Shown here: positions 23,872 to 32,398 of the stretch, piece by piece | Layout: the number at the start of each line of letters is the position of its first letter | Numbering within the stretch: position 1 is the stretch's first letter | Source: an uncultured Flavobacteriales bacterium | GTDB taxonomy: Bacteria > Bacteroidota > Bacteroidia > Flavobacteriales > UBA1820 | Length of the DNA stretch: 41,216 bases | Assembly (NCBI GenBank): GCA_938023515.1 | Contig: CALJDR010000050.1 | Coordinates: forward strand, 1 to 41,216 | Reading direction: 5' to 3' | The notes under the pieces: model-generated | Database searches by the model: none | What the model was told of the DNA's origin: nothing | What the model saw: only the letters and a program-made list of their open reading frames with translations | Position numbers and translations under genes: made by a program

Positions 23872-23983
23872 TCTCAAAGCAAAAGTAAAAAGATAAAGTA
23901 GTTAGTAGTAGTTTCATAGTTGTAGTTTTTTAGTATAGGTTAGTTTTTAGGACTTGACAGACTTCTTGTCAAGTTCTTTTTTT
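23872..23983 (+). ncRNA. Candidate small RNA gene
   Basis: Between a consensus promoter and a strong terminator lies a stretch of about 112 bases with no ATG on the plus strand. The terminator stem is GGACTTGACA (23950-23959) with TGTCAAGTTC (23967-23976), with one G-U pair, followed by seven T. The body is U/A/G-rich with repeated TAGT/TAGTT units (about 23899-23949), which could be a single-stranded pairing region. It could instead be serS 3' sequence, but its own promoter argues for a separate transcript. No known family is recognised. Confidence 0.6.
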
Positions 23984-24022
23984 ATGTGCCTACCTTAAAT
24001 AAATAAAGAAGATAGAACCAGG

Positions 24023-24544
24023 TTAGTTTCTTAGATAAAATACTAAGTAGTCGACCACCAGGTACAGGTACCAGACGATCAGGGCGAATTTGAATCCTAC
24101 GGTCAGAAAAAATCCCAGCAGAGATCCCATCGCTCCGCCGAAAGCCTTTGACAGGTTGCCGTCTTCCGCTATTATTTCCGTGGCGAACGCGCCGATGACC
24201 GGGAAAATGATGATGGCCAGGAATCCCGGAAACAAGAATGTGAGAGGGGTGAACGACCATGCGGCGGCTACGATCAGGCCGATAGTAGCGCCCCGCACGC
24301 CTTTTTTGGTGCCGCCGAAGAGTTTTACGCCCCACAGGGGCAGTAAGATATCAAGCAATTGGACGGCCACTGCCGCGACCGTCACCCAGATCATAGTCGA
24401 CCCGGACAGGCCGTTATCGGTGATGAGGTAAAAAATGAGCATGGCGATCCATCCGATGGCCGTGCTGGGCAGTACGGGGATGAAAGTACCCAAAAGCCCG
24501 ATGATGAGCATGGCCAGAATGACGACTATCCAGATGGTTTCCAT
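24023..24544 (-). CDS. DUF456 membrane protein
   Basis: A 173-residue integral membrane protein of DUF456. It has the family start with GLLGTFIPVLPSTAIGWIAM (about 17-36), the conserved Gly-rich turn GGTKKGVRGATIGLIVAA (about 77-94) and PGFLAIIIFPVIGAFATEI (about 106-124), with five or so helices. The function is unknown. It lies 98 bases downstream of rsgA with its own promoter-like sequence, so it may be transcribed separately. Confidence 0.88.
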   Translation of the reverse strand: METIWIVVILAMLIIGLLGTFIPVLPSTAIGWIAMLIFYLITDNGLSGSTMIWVTVAAVAVQLLDILLPLWGVKLFGGTKKGVRGATIGLIVAAAWSFTPLTFLFPGFLAIIIFPVIGAFATEIIAEDGNLSKAFGGAMGSLLGFFLTVGFKFALIVWYLYLVVDYLVFYLRN

Positions 24545-24570
24545 GTATGTGAAATTTCAGTTCGGAACGT

Positions 24571-24601
24571 CAAATGTAGGAAAAAATCGAATACGGAGAA
24601 A
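24571..24601 (-). promoter_or_regulatory. Promoter of the DUF456 gene
   Basis: On the minus strand TTTC (24601-24598), 19 bases, then TACATTTG (24578-24571) match the Bacteroidetes consensus with one mismatch in -33. The leader would be about 23 bases. Confidence 0.6.
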
Positions 24602-24642
24602 ATATGAGCATAGCCCATAGGGAAAGAAACCTGCGGCAACGG

Positions 24643-25584
24643 TTACCGGTATTCGTCTTCCCGGTAGGGGCCTTCGTCGCCTTCGATGATGCTCAGGTAA
24701 CTCAGGTAACGGGACGGGGCGATCTGGCCTTCGTCTACGGCCCGGACGACGGCGCAGTCCGGCTCGTCGGTGTGGAGACAGTCGTTAAAGCGGCATTCCC
24801 CTTTCCGGGCAAATATTTCCGGGAAATAGTCTCCCACTTCGTGCGGGTCCATATCCACCATACCGAACCCCCGTATGCCCGGAGTGTCCACTACGTACCC
24901 GCCGAAAGACAGCGGGAACATCTGGGCGAAAGTCGTAGTATGCTGCCCCTGCCGGTGTACGGCCGATATTTCAGCGGTCTTCAGGTCGAGGCCTGGCTCT
25001 ACGGCGTTGATGATGCTGCTTTTTCCCGCTCCTGAATGCCCGGAAAACATCGATTCGAGCCCTTGCATCCTGTCACGTAGCAGATCGATATTCTCGCCTG
25101 TTTGGGCACTTATCCGCAGGGTGGGGTATCCGATGCTTTGGTATATCGCCTCCATTTCCTCCATGCGGGCCATTTGGTCGGGGCTGTACAGGTCGATCTT
25201 GTTGAACAGGACGGTGGCATCGATCCGGTAAGCCCGGGCGGTGGCCAGGAAACGGTCGATGAAAGTCGTGGAAGTAGGCGGGAAATCCATTGTAGCTACG
25301 ATAAAAGCCATGTCGATGTTGGCGGCCAGAATGTGTGTGCGCTTGGACAGTTTGACCGAGCGGCGCACGATGAAATTTTTACGGGGCAGCACGTCGTTCA
25401 CCATGCCGTCCTTTCCCTCGGCGTTGACGGAAAATACCACCCGGTCGCCTACCGCTACCGGGTTGGTGCTTTTTATCCCCCGGATACGCAGGCTGCCCCG
25501 GATACGGCATTCGTATTGCCGCCTGTCGGATTCCGACATGACCGTGCACCATAGCCCTGTGGCCCGTATGACAACTCCCTGCAT
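24643..25584 (-). CDS. rsgA: Ribosome small subunit-dependent GTPase A
   Basis: A 313-residue circularly permuted GTPase that helps mature the 30S subunit. The motif order is permuted as expected: FNKID (127-131, G4) comes before GHSGAGKSS (182-190, G1) and DTPG (233-236, G3). An N-terminal OB-fold is present, and the C-terminal zinc site is C264, C269, H271 and C277. The ATG at 25584 gives the standard N-terminus (MQGVVIRATG); the frame stays open upstream to 25704 but that part overlaps the divergent rlmN. A -7-like GACATTTG lies upstream on the minus strand. Confidence 0.95.
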   Translation of the reverse strand: MQGVVIRATGLWCTVMSESDRRQYECRIRGSLRIRGIKSTNPVAVGDRVVFSVNAEGKDGMVNDVLPRKNFIVRRSVKLSKRTHILAANIDMAFIVATMDFPPTSTTFIDRFLATARAYRIDATVLFNKIDLYSPDQMARMEEMEAIYQSIGYPTLRISAQTGENIDLLRDRMQGLESMFSGHSGAGKSSIINAVEPGLDLKTAEISAVHRQGQHTTTFAQMFPLSFGGYVVDTPGIRGFGMVDMDPHEVGDYFPEIFARKGECRFNDCLHTDEPDCAVVRAVDEGQIAPSRYLSYLSIIEGDEGPYREDEYR

Positions 25585-25656
25585 ATTCGTACGCTCTTTT
25601 GGGCAAATGTCGGTATTTTTCGGCATTGTTCCTCCGTCCGTTCGGCCAATTATCGG

Positions 25657-25664
25657 TATATTTG
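25657..25664 (+). promoter_or_regulatory. -7 box of rlmN
   Basis: TATATTTG fits TAnnTTTG and ends 5 bases before the ATG at 25670, so the transcript would start about 2 bases before the start codon. A -33 box is not clear. Confidence 0.55.
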
Positions 25665-25669
25665 TCGTT

Positions 25670-26725
25670 ATGGAGCAGAAAATGAAGGCCGATATCCGAG
25701 GCATGACCCTGGAACAGCTGCGGGATTTTTTTTCCGGGCGGGGCTTGGGTGCCTATCGGGGAGGGCAGGTGTACAAATGGCTGTGGCAGAAAGGAGCGGA
25801 AGGCTTCTCGCAGATGACCGACCTGTCGAAAGACGTGCGGGAGGCGCTTGAGAAAGAATTCTACATCGGGAAAATAGCCTCCGTCGTTTCGCAATATTCT
25901 GCCGACGGGACGGTAAAGAATGCTGTGCGGCTGTCCGGCGGGGCGGTGGTGGAAAGCGTGCTGATACCAGCCGAAGACCGTACGACGGTGTGTGTATCCT
26001 GCCAGAGCGGGTGTGCGATGGGGTGCGAGTTCTGCGCGACAGCCCGTATGGGACAGGTGCAAAACCTGACGGCCGGGGAAATATACGACCAGGTCGTGCT
26101 GGCCGATGCGCAGAGTCGCGAACGCTTCGGGCGCCCGATCTCCAATATTGTATTTATGGGTATGGGCGAGCCGACGGCTAATTACAGCGAGGTACTCCGG
26201 GCGATCGGGATGATCACTTCTCCGAATGGCCTGGGGATGGCTCCCCGGCGGATTACGGTATCTACGGTGGGCAATGCCAAGATGATACGGCGCATGGCGG
26301 ATGACGGGGCTAAATACCATCTGGCGGTATCCCTCCATTGGGCCGACCAGAAAAAACGGGAAGGGATCATGCCGGCGGCCAAGGTTTTCCCGCTGGAAGA
26401 GTTGGCGGGGGCGGCCTCTTACTGGTATTCGAAGACGGGAGACCGCATTACGTACGAATACATCGTTTGGAAAGGACTGAACGATACGCAGGCGGATGCC
26501 GATGCGCTGGTGCGCTTTTGCCGGAAGGCCCCGAGCAAAGTCAACCTGATAGAGTACAATGGGATCGGGGACGGCCGTTTCCTGCCCGCCGGGGAAAAGG
26601 CGGTGCAGATGTATGAAGAAACGTTGGAAAGGGCCGGTATCACGGTGGTGGTCCGCCACTCCAAAGGACGGGACATCGATGCCGCATGCGGGCAATTGGC
26701 CGGGCGGGAGAAAGCGAAAGAATGA
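25670..26725 (+). CDS. rlmN: 23S rRNA (adenine2503-C2) / tRNA methyltransferase RlmN
   Basis: A 351-residue radical SAM enzyme that methylates C2 of A2503 in 23S rRNA and A37 of some tRNAs. The cluster motif is C115-x3-C119-x2-C122 within CQSGCAMGCEFCATA, followed by the SAM-binding GMGEP (near 165). The C-terminal catalytic Cys lies in DIDAACGQL (near 343). The ATG at 25670 is chosen from the family N-terminus (ADIRGMTLEQL); the frame is open further upstream but runs antisense to rsgA. It heads the operon rlmN-polyprenyl synthase-surE-lpxB-comEC. Confidence 0.95.
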   Translation: MEQKMKADIRGMTLEQLRDFFSGRGLGAYRGGQVYKWLWQKGAEGFSQMTDLSKDVREALEKEFYIGKIASVVSQYSADGTVKNAVRLSGGAVVESVLIPAEDRTTVCVSCQSGCAMGCEFCATARMGQVQNLTAGEIYDQVVLADAQSRERFGRPISNIVFMGMGEPTANYSEVLRAIGMITSPNGLGMAPRRITVSTVGNAKMIRRMADDGAKYHLAVSLHWADQKKREGIMPAAKVFPLEELAGAASYWYSKTGDRITYEYIVWKGLNDTQADADALVRFCRKAPSKVNLIEYNGIGDGRFLPAGEKAVQMYEETLERAGITVVVRHSKGRDIDAACGQLAGREKAKE

Positions 26726-26761
26726 TTATATTTACCGACTGAAACGAAGGTTACGCAAAAT

Positions 26762-27739
26762 ATGGGAGCAGTAGACATCATCCGGCAGCCGATAGAGGCG
26801 GAAATGGACGCTTTTGAGAAGAAATTCCTTGAGGTAATGTCTTCCGGGGTGCCCCTGCTGGACCGGGTGCTGTATTACATCGTACGGCGCAAAGGCAAGC
26901 AGATGCGCCCGATGTTCGTTTTTTTGACGGCCAAGATGCTCGCCGACGGCCCCCTGACGGATTCGACTTACCGGGCGGCCTCGCTCATCGAACTGGGCCA
27001 TACGGCCTCCCTGGTGCACGACGACGTGGTGGACGAGAGCGACAAACGGCGGAATTTCTTTTCGATCAACGCCATCTGGAAAAATAAGATCGCGGTCTTG
27101 GTAGGCGACTATATGCTCACCCAGGCACTTACCCTGGCGGTGGATTACGGCGATTTCGATATGCTGCGCGAAGTGGGCCATACAGCCAAGCAGATGTCCG
27201 AGGGCGAGTTGCTCCAGATAGAGAAAGCGCGGCGGCTGAACATTACCGAAGAATCGTATTACGAGGTCATCCGCGGGAAGACCGCTTCGCTGATCGGCGC
27301 CTGCACGGCCGTGGGAGCTATATCGGTCGGGGTGGACAAAGAGACGGTAGACCGTATGCGGCGGCTGGGGCTGCTGTGCGGGATGGCCTTTCAGATCAAG
27401 GACGACCTGTTCGACTATACGGAAGACAAGATCGGCAAGCCTACCGGGATCGATATCCGCGAACGGAAGATGACCCTGCCGCTTATCTACGTGCTGAACA
27501 AAGTCGATAAAGACCAGCGCAAATGGATGATAAACATCGTCAAAAGACACAACAAGGATAAAAAACGGGTGCGCGAGCTCATCGCTTTCGTCAAGGACCA
27601 GGGTGGTCTCGACTATGCCACGCAAAAGATGAACCAGTTCAAGGACGAGGCGATGGAAATACTCTCCGCGTATCCCGACAGCCAACCCAAACGCTCCCTC
27701 GAGGAGATGGTGCGCTATTGCACCGAACGAAAAATATGA
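26762..27739 (+). CDS. Polyprenyl diphosphate synthase
   Basis: A 325-residue trans-isoprenyl diphosphate synthase, probably making the side chain of menaquinone. The first aspartate-rich motif is D87-D-V-V-D91 within LVHDDVVDES. The second is KDDLFDYTED, near residue 219. GKQMRP (45-50) is the substrate-binding segment. Chain length cannot be read reliably from the residues before the first motif. It links to the menaquinone-dependent fumarate reductase earlier in the window. The stop overlaps the surE start. Confidence 0.92.
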   Translation: MGAVDIIRQPIEAEMDAFEKKFLEVMSSGVPLLDRVLYYIVRRKGKQMRPMFVFLTAKMLADGPLTDSTYRAASLIELGHTASLVHDDVVDESDKRRNFFSINAIWKNKIAVLVGDYMLTQALTLAVDYGDFDMLREVGHTAKQMSEGELLQIEKARRLNITEESYYEVIRGKTASLIGACTAVGAISVGVDKETVDRMRRLGLLCGMAFQIKDDLFDYTEDKIGKPTGIDIRERKMTLPLIYVLNKVDKDQRKWMINIVKRHNKDKKRVRELIAFVKDQGGLDYATQKMNQFKDEAMEILSAYPDSQPKRSLEEMVRYCTERKI

Positions 27740-28539
27740 TTGTGAAAATGAAAAAGGAAAACGACAAAGAAAAACAGGAAAACGACCGCCCGCTGATATT
27801 GGTAACCAACGACGACGGGATTTCGGCCCCCGGGATACGCCATTTGGTAAAACTGATGAGCACCATCGGCGACGTGTGGGTCGTAGCGCCGGAAAAAGGG
27901 CGCAGCGGCATGGGACACGCCATAACGATCAGCGATATACTTACCTACCGGGAGCGTACGCCCCGGGACGGTTCCGTGCGGGAATTCTCCTGTTCGGGCA
28001 CGCCGGCGGACTGCGTGAAACTGGCCAAGAACGAACTGCTCGAACGGATGCCCGACCTGTGCGTGTCGGGGATCAACCACGGCTCCAATGCTTCGATCAA
28101 CGTGATCTATTCCGGGACGATGGCCGCGGCTATCGAGGGCGGGATAGAAGGGATACCCTCTATCGGGTTCTCTCTGGCCGATCAGGATCCTTCGGCCGAC
28201 CTCTCGCCGATGGACAGCTATATCCTTCGCATGGCGCAGGATGCTTTGGAACACGGACTGCCTGCCTCGACAGTACTCAACGTCAATTTTCCCAAGGGAA
28301 AGATAAGGGGTGCCAAGGTGTGCCGCCAGGCGCAGACCCGGTGGTCGCAGGAGTTCGAACGCCGCGATTTCCCGCGGGGCGGCAATTATTTCTGGCTCAC
28401 CGGACATCCGATCTGTACGGACGAGGGCAAGGATACCGACGAATGGGCGTTGGCCCACGGGTATGCGTCGGTAGTGCCTACTACGTTCGACACGACGGCT
28501 TACGGAGCTATCGATACGATCAAAAAATGGGATCTCTGA
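27736..28539 (+). CDS. surE: 5'/3'-nucleotidase SurE
   Basis: A 267-residue metal-dependent nucleotidase that hydrolyses nucleoside monophosphates. The metal-binding motif TNDDGISAPGI is near residues 23-33. SGTPADCV and SGINHGSNAS follow (near 86 and 109), with YSGTMAAAIEG near 121. The ATG at 27736 overlaps the previous stop (ATGA), so translation is coupled; an ATG four codons later is also possible. It has a Lys/Glu-rich N-terminal extension of about 20 residues. Confidence 0.93.
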   Translation: MIVKMKKENDKEKQENDRPLILVTNDDGISAPGIRHLVKLMSTIGDVWVVAPEKGRSGMGHAITISDILTYRERTPRDGSVREFSCSGTPADCVKLAKNELLERMPDLCVSGINHGSNASINVIYSGTMAAAIEGGIEGIPSIGFSLADQDPSADLSPMDSYILRMAQDALEHGLPASTVLNVNFPKGKIRGAKVCRQAQTRWSQEFERRDFPRGGNYFWLTGHPICTDEGKDTDEWALAHGYASVVPTTFDTTAYGAIDTIKKWDL

Positions 28540-28546
28540 TCTTCCG

Positions 28547-29665
28547 ATGAAATACTACATCATAGCGGGCGAAGCCTCGGGCGACCTGCACGGATCCAAT
28601 CTGGTGCGGGCGCTTATCGAAGCCGATCCCCGGGCCGAGATACGCGCCTGGGGCGGCGACCTGATGCAGGCAGCCGGTGCCGAGGTGGTCAAGCATTACC
28701 GCGACCTGGCCTTTATGGGTTTTATCGAGGTGGCGGCCAACCTGCGTACGATCCTGAACAATATGCGTTTCTGCAAGCAGGACATCGCTTCTTTTGCCCC
28801 CGATGCCGTGATTTTCATCGATTATCCCGGTTTCAACCTCAATATCGCTTCCTGGTGCCGCAAGAATGGTTACCGGACTTTTTACTACATCTCCCCGCAA
28901 GTCTGGGCCTGGAAGGAGGGCCGCGTGAAGGCGATCAAGCGCGATATCGACCACATGCTCGTCATCCTGCCTTTCGAAAAGGATTTTTACCGGAAACATA
29001 ATTATGAAGTGGACTATGTCGGGCATCCGCTGCTCGATGCGCTGTCGCGCCGCGAAGCTCCCGATGCGCAGACTTTCCGCCGTGAGGAGGGCCTGGACGA
29101 ACGCCCCATAGTGGCGCTGCTCCCCGGCAGCCGGGCGCAGGAAATAAAGGCTATGCTTCCGGTGATGGTGCAGATGGCCGACGTGTACAGGGATTATCAG
29201 TTTGCCGTGGCGGCTACGCCCGTGCAGGAACGGAAACTCTACGAAAATATCATCGGCGGGCGGGATGTACGCATCGTGACGGGCCGCACGTACGACCTTT
29301 TGTCATCGGCCCATGCGGCGCTGGTCACCTCCGGCACGGCCACGCTCGAAACGGCCTTGATCGGCACGCCGGAGGTCGTTTGCTACAAAGGTTCCCCCGT
29401 GTCGTACCTGATAGGGCGCATGGTGGTCAAAGTGCCTTTTATCTCGCTGGTGAACCTGATCGCCGGAAAGCAAGTCGTCAAAGAGCTCATCCAGGGAGAA
29501 ATGAACCCCAAAAACGCCGCCGCCGAACTCGGGAAAATACTTTCCGGCCCGGCGCGGGAAAAAATGCTGGCCGAATATGCCGGTATCCGGCATCTTTTAG
29601 GGGATGGAGGAGCCTCCGGGCGGGCCGCCGATTTGATCGTCAAATACCTCGACGAGGATAAATAG
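28547..29665 (+). CDS. lpxB: Lipid-A-disaccharide synthase
   Basis: A 372-residue glycosyltransferase (family GT19) that joins UDP-diacylglucosamine and lipid X on the way to lipid A, at the inner face of the inner membrane. Family motifs are MKYYIIAGEASGDLHGSNLV (1-20), IDYPGFNLNIA (near 98), YISPQVWAW (near 117), LLPGSRAQEI (near 191) and VTSGTATLET (near 262). It starts 7 bases after surE and is followed 9 bases later by comEC. It shows the cell is Gram-negative with lipid A. Confidence 0.96.
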   Translation: MKYYIIAGEASGDLHGSNLVRALIEADPRAEIRAWGGDLMQAAGAEVVKHYRDLAFMGFIEVAANLRTILNNMRFCKQDIASFAPDAVIFIDYPGFNLNIASWCRKNGYRTFYYISPQVWAWKEGRVKAIKRDIDHMLVILPFEKDFYRKHNYEVDYVGHPLLDALSRREAPDAQTFRREEGLDERPIVALLPGSRAQEIKAMLPVMVQMADVYRDYQFAVAATPVQERKLYENIIGGRDVRIVTGRTYDLLSSAHAALVTSGTATLETALIGTPEVVCYKGSPVSYLIGRMVVKVPFISLVNLIAGKQVVKELIQGEMNPKNAAAELGKILSGPAREKMLAEYAGIRHLLGDGGASGRAADLIVKYLDEDK

Positions 29666-29674
29666 CTTTTCTTT

Positions 29675-31555
29675 ATGATGTCCCGCTACGCGACCGCGAT
29701 CCTTCTTCTGGCATTTGCGGCGGGCGTGTGGATGTGCCCGGCGATCCCTCTGTGGGTGAGTGTGGCGGCCGCTCTTTTGGCCGTGTCTTTTGGTTTCTTC
29801 CTGCAGTTTAGAGGAAAAAAAGGCCTGGCCGGCAGCCCGGCGGTGGTCGCCGTATTTGTGGCTGCGGTATTTTTTGCCGGGGCCTGGCGGGGCGGCGTAC
29901 ATTTCGGGCGGGTAGAAGGAACCCTGTCGGCGATGCCCTGGTACCATCCGGTGGACTATGCGGCTACCGTGTCCGATGTGCCGTGGCATGGAGGAGAAAG
30001 CGTCCGGTATGTCAAACTGAACCATGTGCATTTCGGCGGTGAAGGTCATTTTCCGGAAGATTATGCCTTTTCCATGGCCATACCCGCCGGAGATACACTC
30101 CGGGTGGGGGATGTCGTGGAAGGCCGTGCGGCTGTCGTCCCGCTCCGCGCCCCATTGAACCCTTCGGAGCCCGACTACCGTACCATCAATCACCGCAAGG
30201 GAGTGATAGGGGAGTTCCGAAGTCTGGGATACCGTATTGTGGGACAGGAAATTTTTTCCGGGGACTGTGTCCGGTACAGGGTGCGGGAATATGTGAAGGA
30301 ATTCCTGATGCGGTGCGGGGTGGACCGGGAGGCGGCGGAAATGACGTTGGCCGTAGTGCTGGGCGATAAGGGGGCAGTCGATCCGCAGACCCGGAAAGCT
30401 TATCAGCTCTCCGGGACGATGCACCTGCTGGTCGTATCGGGGCTGCATGTAGCGATCGTAGCAGCTATCGTATTCGGACTTACTTTTTTCCTGTCGCGCC
30501 GTCGGGTGCTACGCACCTGTGTGGTCCTCGGGCTGCTGTGGGGGTATGGCTGTCTGACGGGTTACTCCCCGCCGGTGGTTCGGGCCCTGTGGATGATATC
30601 GATCCTGCTGCTTTCGGGATTGGGGAAAGGACGGTATTTCTCGTTCGGGGCGCTTTGTTTCGCCGGGCTGGCCGATTTGACGATCCGGCCCGAAGACCTG
30701 TATTCGGCCGGATTCCAGATGAGCTATGCGGCCACGGCGGCCGTGATCCTGACCTATGGCGGGATCGTGCGTTTGTGCCGGGGATTGTACGCGCCGATAG
30801 GGTTCGTATGCCGTCTTGTGTTGGTAAGTCTGGCCGCGCAGATAGCTTTGCTGCCTTTTATCCTGTATTATTTCGACTATCTCAATCTGCTGTTCCCGGT
30901 GGCCAATCTGTTGTTGGTTCCGGTGGTAAGCTACGGGGTGATCCCACTGGGGATCGCGATGATCGTCCTGTCGTCCCTGGGCCTGACCATACCTCCGCTT
31001 TCGTACCTGTACAATGGCCTTGTGCAGTTCTGCACCGGGGTCGCGTCCGGCATTTCGCAGCGGGATTTCTGGGCGGTGTCCGGGATCGACCTGTCCGAAG
31101 CCCGGTTTTTGCTGCTCCTTTTCCTGTGTGCAGGGTTCATCGTATTGTGGAAGAACGTGAAGGCGGCCGTTGTGTTGGTGCTGATAGGGGGCATCGTGTT
31201 TTGCACGGCTCAATTATCCCGGCAGTCGCCGTACCCATACCTCGGAAAAAAGGCCGGGGAATACGTCCTCGAAACTTTGCCGGAAGAGGCGATCCCGCTG
31301 AAAGAAAATGAAACGCTGGAAATATCCGGGCAGATGTTCTGCTTTCTCCCCGGGCGGGTGAATGATTTAGCACAAAAGAAAAGCACGGTATTCGTCCGGG
31401 AATACCGGGAATTAGGGGCAATCCCCGAAATGATTATTCTCGCCCCGGATGCCCCGTGGCGTTCGGCTGTCCGTTGGGAGGAGTATGCTACCCGGCGTGG
31501 GGTGCCGCTGTACGATATGCGTGCAAAAGGTTGGTATAAATTTGTAAGCGAGTGA
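29675..31555 (+). CDS. ComEC/Rec2 family DNA uptake channel protein
   Basis: A 626-residue inner-membrane protein of the ComEC family, which imports single-stranded DNA in natural transformation. It has an N-terminal DUF4131-like region (two or three helices and a soluble OB-like part, about 1-200), then the competence domain with LVVSGLHVAIVAA (near 251-263), GLLWGYGCLTGYSPPVVRA, and many helices up to about 510. The C-terminal metallo-beta-lactamase domain of Bacillus ComEC is absent. Only a short soluble tail is present (about 525-626), as usual in Bacteroidetes. The start could be the first or second ATG (29675 or 29678). It is last in the rlmN operon. Confidence 0.9.
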   Translation: MMSRYATAILLLAFAAGVWMCPAIPLWVSVAAALLAVSFGFFLQFRGKKGLAGSPAVVAVFVAAVFFAGAWRGGVHFGRVEGTLSAMPWYHPVDYAATVSDVPWHGGESVRYVKLNHVHFGGEGHFPEDYAFSMAIPAGDTLRVGDVVEGRAAVVPLRAPLNPSEPDYRTINHRKGVIGEFRSLGYRIVGQEIFSGDCVRYRVREYVKEFLMRCGVDREAAEMTLAVVLGDKGAVDPQTRKAYQLSGTMHLLVVSGLHVAIVAAIVFGLTFFLSRRRVLRTCVVLGLLWGYGCLTGYSPPVVRALWMISILLLSGLGKGRYFSFGALCFAGLADLTIRPEDLYSAGFQMSYAATAAVILTYGGIVRLCRGLYAPIGFVCRLVLVSLAAQIALLPFILYYFDYLNLLFPVANLLLVPVVSYGVIPLGIAMIVLSSLGLTIPPLSYLYNGLVQFCTGVASGISQRDFWAVSGIDLSEARFLLLLFLCAGFIVLWKNVKAAVVLVLIGGIVFCTAQLSRQSPYPYLGKKAGEYVLETLPEEAIPLKENETLEISGQMFCFLPGRVNDLAQKKSTVFVREYRELGAIPEMIILAPDAPWRSAVRWEEYATRRGVPLYDMRAKGWYKFVSE

Positions 31556-31572
31556 CTTTTTGCTTAACTTTG
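31541..31572 (+). promoter_or_regulatory. Consensus promoter of the SIMPL gene
   Basis: TTTG (31541-31544), exactly 20 bases, then TAACTTTG (31565-31572) match the Bacteroidetes consensus. The -33 box lies in the last codons of comEC, and the leader would be about 25 bases. Confidence 0.75.
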
Positions 31573-31600
31573 AGAATACCGAATCAAAAATTTATACAGT

Positions 31601-32332
31601 ATGAAAAGTTCGACAATAAACGTGCTGATCGCTTCCGTCGCCGTGATCGTATTGGGGAGCATCGCCGTAAGCGGCTATAAAGACCGCAATGTGGCGCAGA
31701 ATTCCATTTCCGTTACCGGGATGGCTTCGAAGGATTTTACGTCCGACCTGATAGTCTGGCGGGGCAGTTTTACCACCAAGGACTTCAATCTGGCGGCCGG
31801 TTACAAGAAACTGGCGGGGGATGCCGAAAAAGTGAAAAAATACCTGATGGACAACGGGCTGACGGATTCCGATTTCGTGTTCTCCTCGGTAAGCTTTTAC
31901 AAGGATTTCACCACTTCTTACCAGGAAAACGGGCGTTCGACCTCCGTGTTCAACGGATACGTACTTACCCAGTCGGTAGAGATCACATCCAAACAGGTGA
32001 ACAAGATAGAAGATCTCTCCCGCAACGTCACTTCGCTGATAAACCAAGGGGTGGAATTTTCTTCGGATGCGCCCCAGTATTATTACACCAAGCTTTCCGA
32101 ACTCAAACTCGAAATGATCGCCGAGGCCAGTCAGGACGGCCTGCGCCGGGCCCAGCAGATCGTGGACAATGCCGGAGGCAAGATCAAAGACCTTCAGAGC
32201 GCTTCGCTGGGAGTGTTCCAGATAACGGCCCAGAATTCCAACGAAGAGTACTCATATGGAGGAACGTTCAATACCTGGTCGAAAGAAAAGACGGCTTCGG
32301 TGACGGTACGCCTGAAATACGGGGTGAAATAA
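31601..32332 (+). CDS. SIMPL (DUF541) domain protein
   Basis: A 243-residue protein with an N-terminal membrane or signal segment (about 7-24, VLIASVAVIVLGSIAVSG) and a single SIMPL/DUF541 domain. The domain begins with ISVTGMASKDFTSDL and includes GYVLTQSVEITS and DGLRRAQQIVDNAGGKI. It is probably anchored in the inner membrane facing the periplasm. SIMPL proteins form oligomeric periplasmic assemblies; their role in Bacteroidetes is unclear. It is a single gene under its own consensus promoter. Confidence 0.88.
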   Translation: MKSSTINVLIASVAVIVLGSIAVSGYKDRNVAQNSISVTGMASKDFTSDLIVWRGSFTTKDFNLAAGYKKLAGDAEKVKKYLMDNGLTDSDFVFSSVSFYKDFTTSYQENGRSTSVFNGYVLTQSVEITSKQVNKIEDLSRNVTSLINQGVEFSSDAPQYYYTKLSELKLEMIAEASQDGLRRAQQIVDNAGGKIKDLQSASLGVFQITAQNSNEEYSYGGTFNTWSKEKTASVTVRLKYGVK

Positions 32333-32340
32333 GATAAGAA

Positions 32341-32390
32341 CCCCTTAACGCAAGCGGGGCGCCTTTAGGCGCCCCGCTTGCGTTAAGGGG
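32341..32390. repeat. Perfect 23-bp inverted repeat (long hairpin)
   Basis: The arms 32341-32363 and 32368-32390 are fully complementary over 23 bp with the 4-base loop TTTA. They start with CCCCTTAACGCAAGCGGGGC. It lies between the convergent SIMPL and secreted-protein genes and has no T-run on either side, so it is not a standard intrinsic terminator. It may be a REP-like or small mobile palindrome, or a terminator-like RNA end. Confidence 0.8.
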
Positions 32391-32398
32391 GGGAGGAC

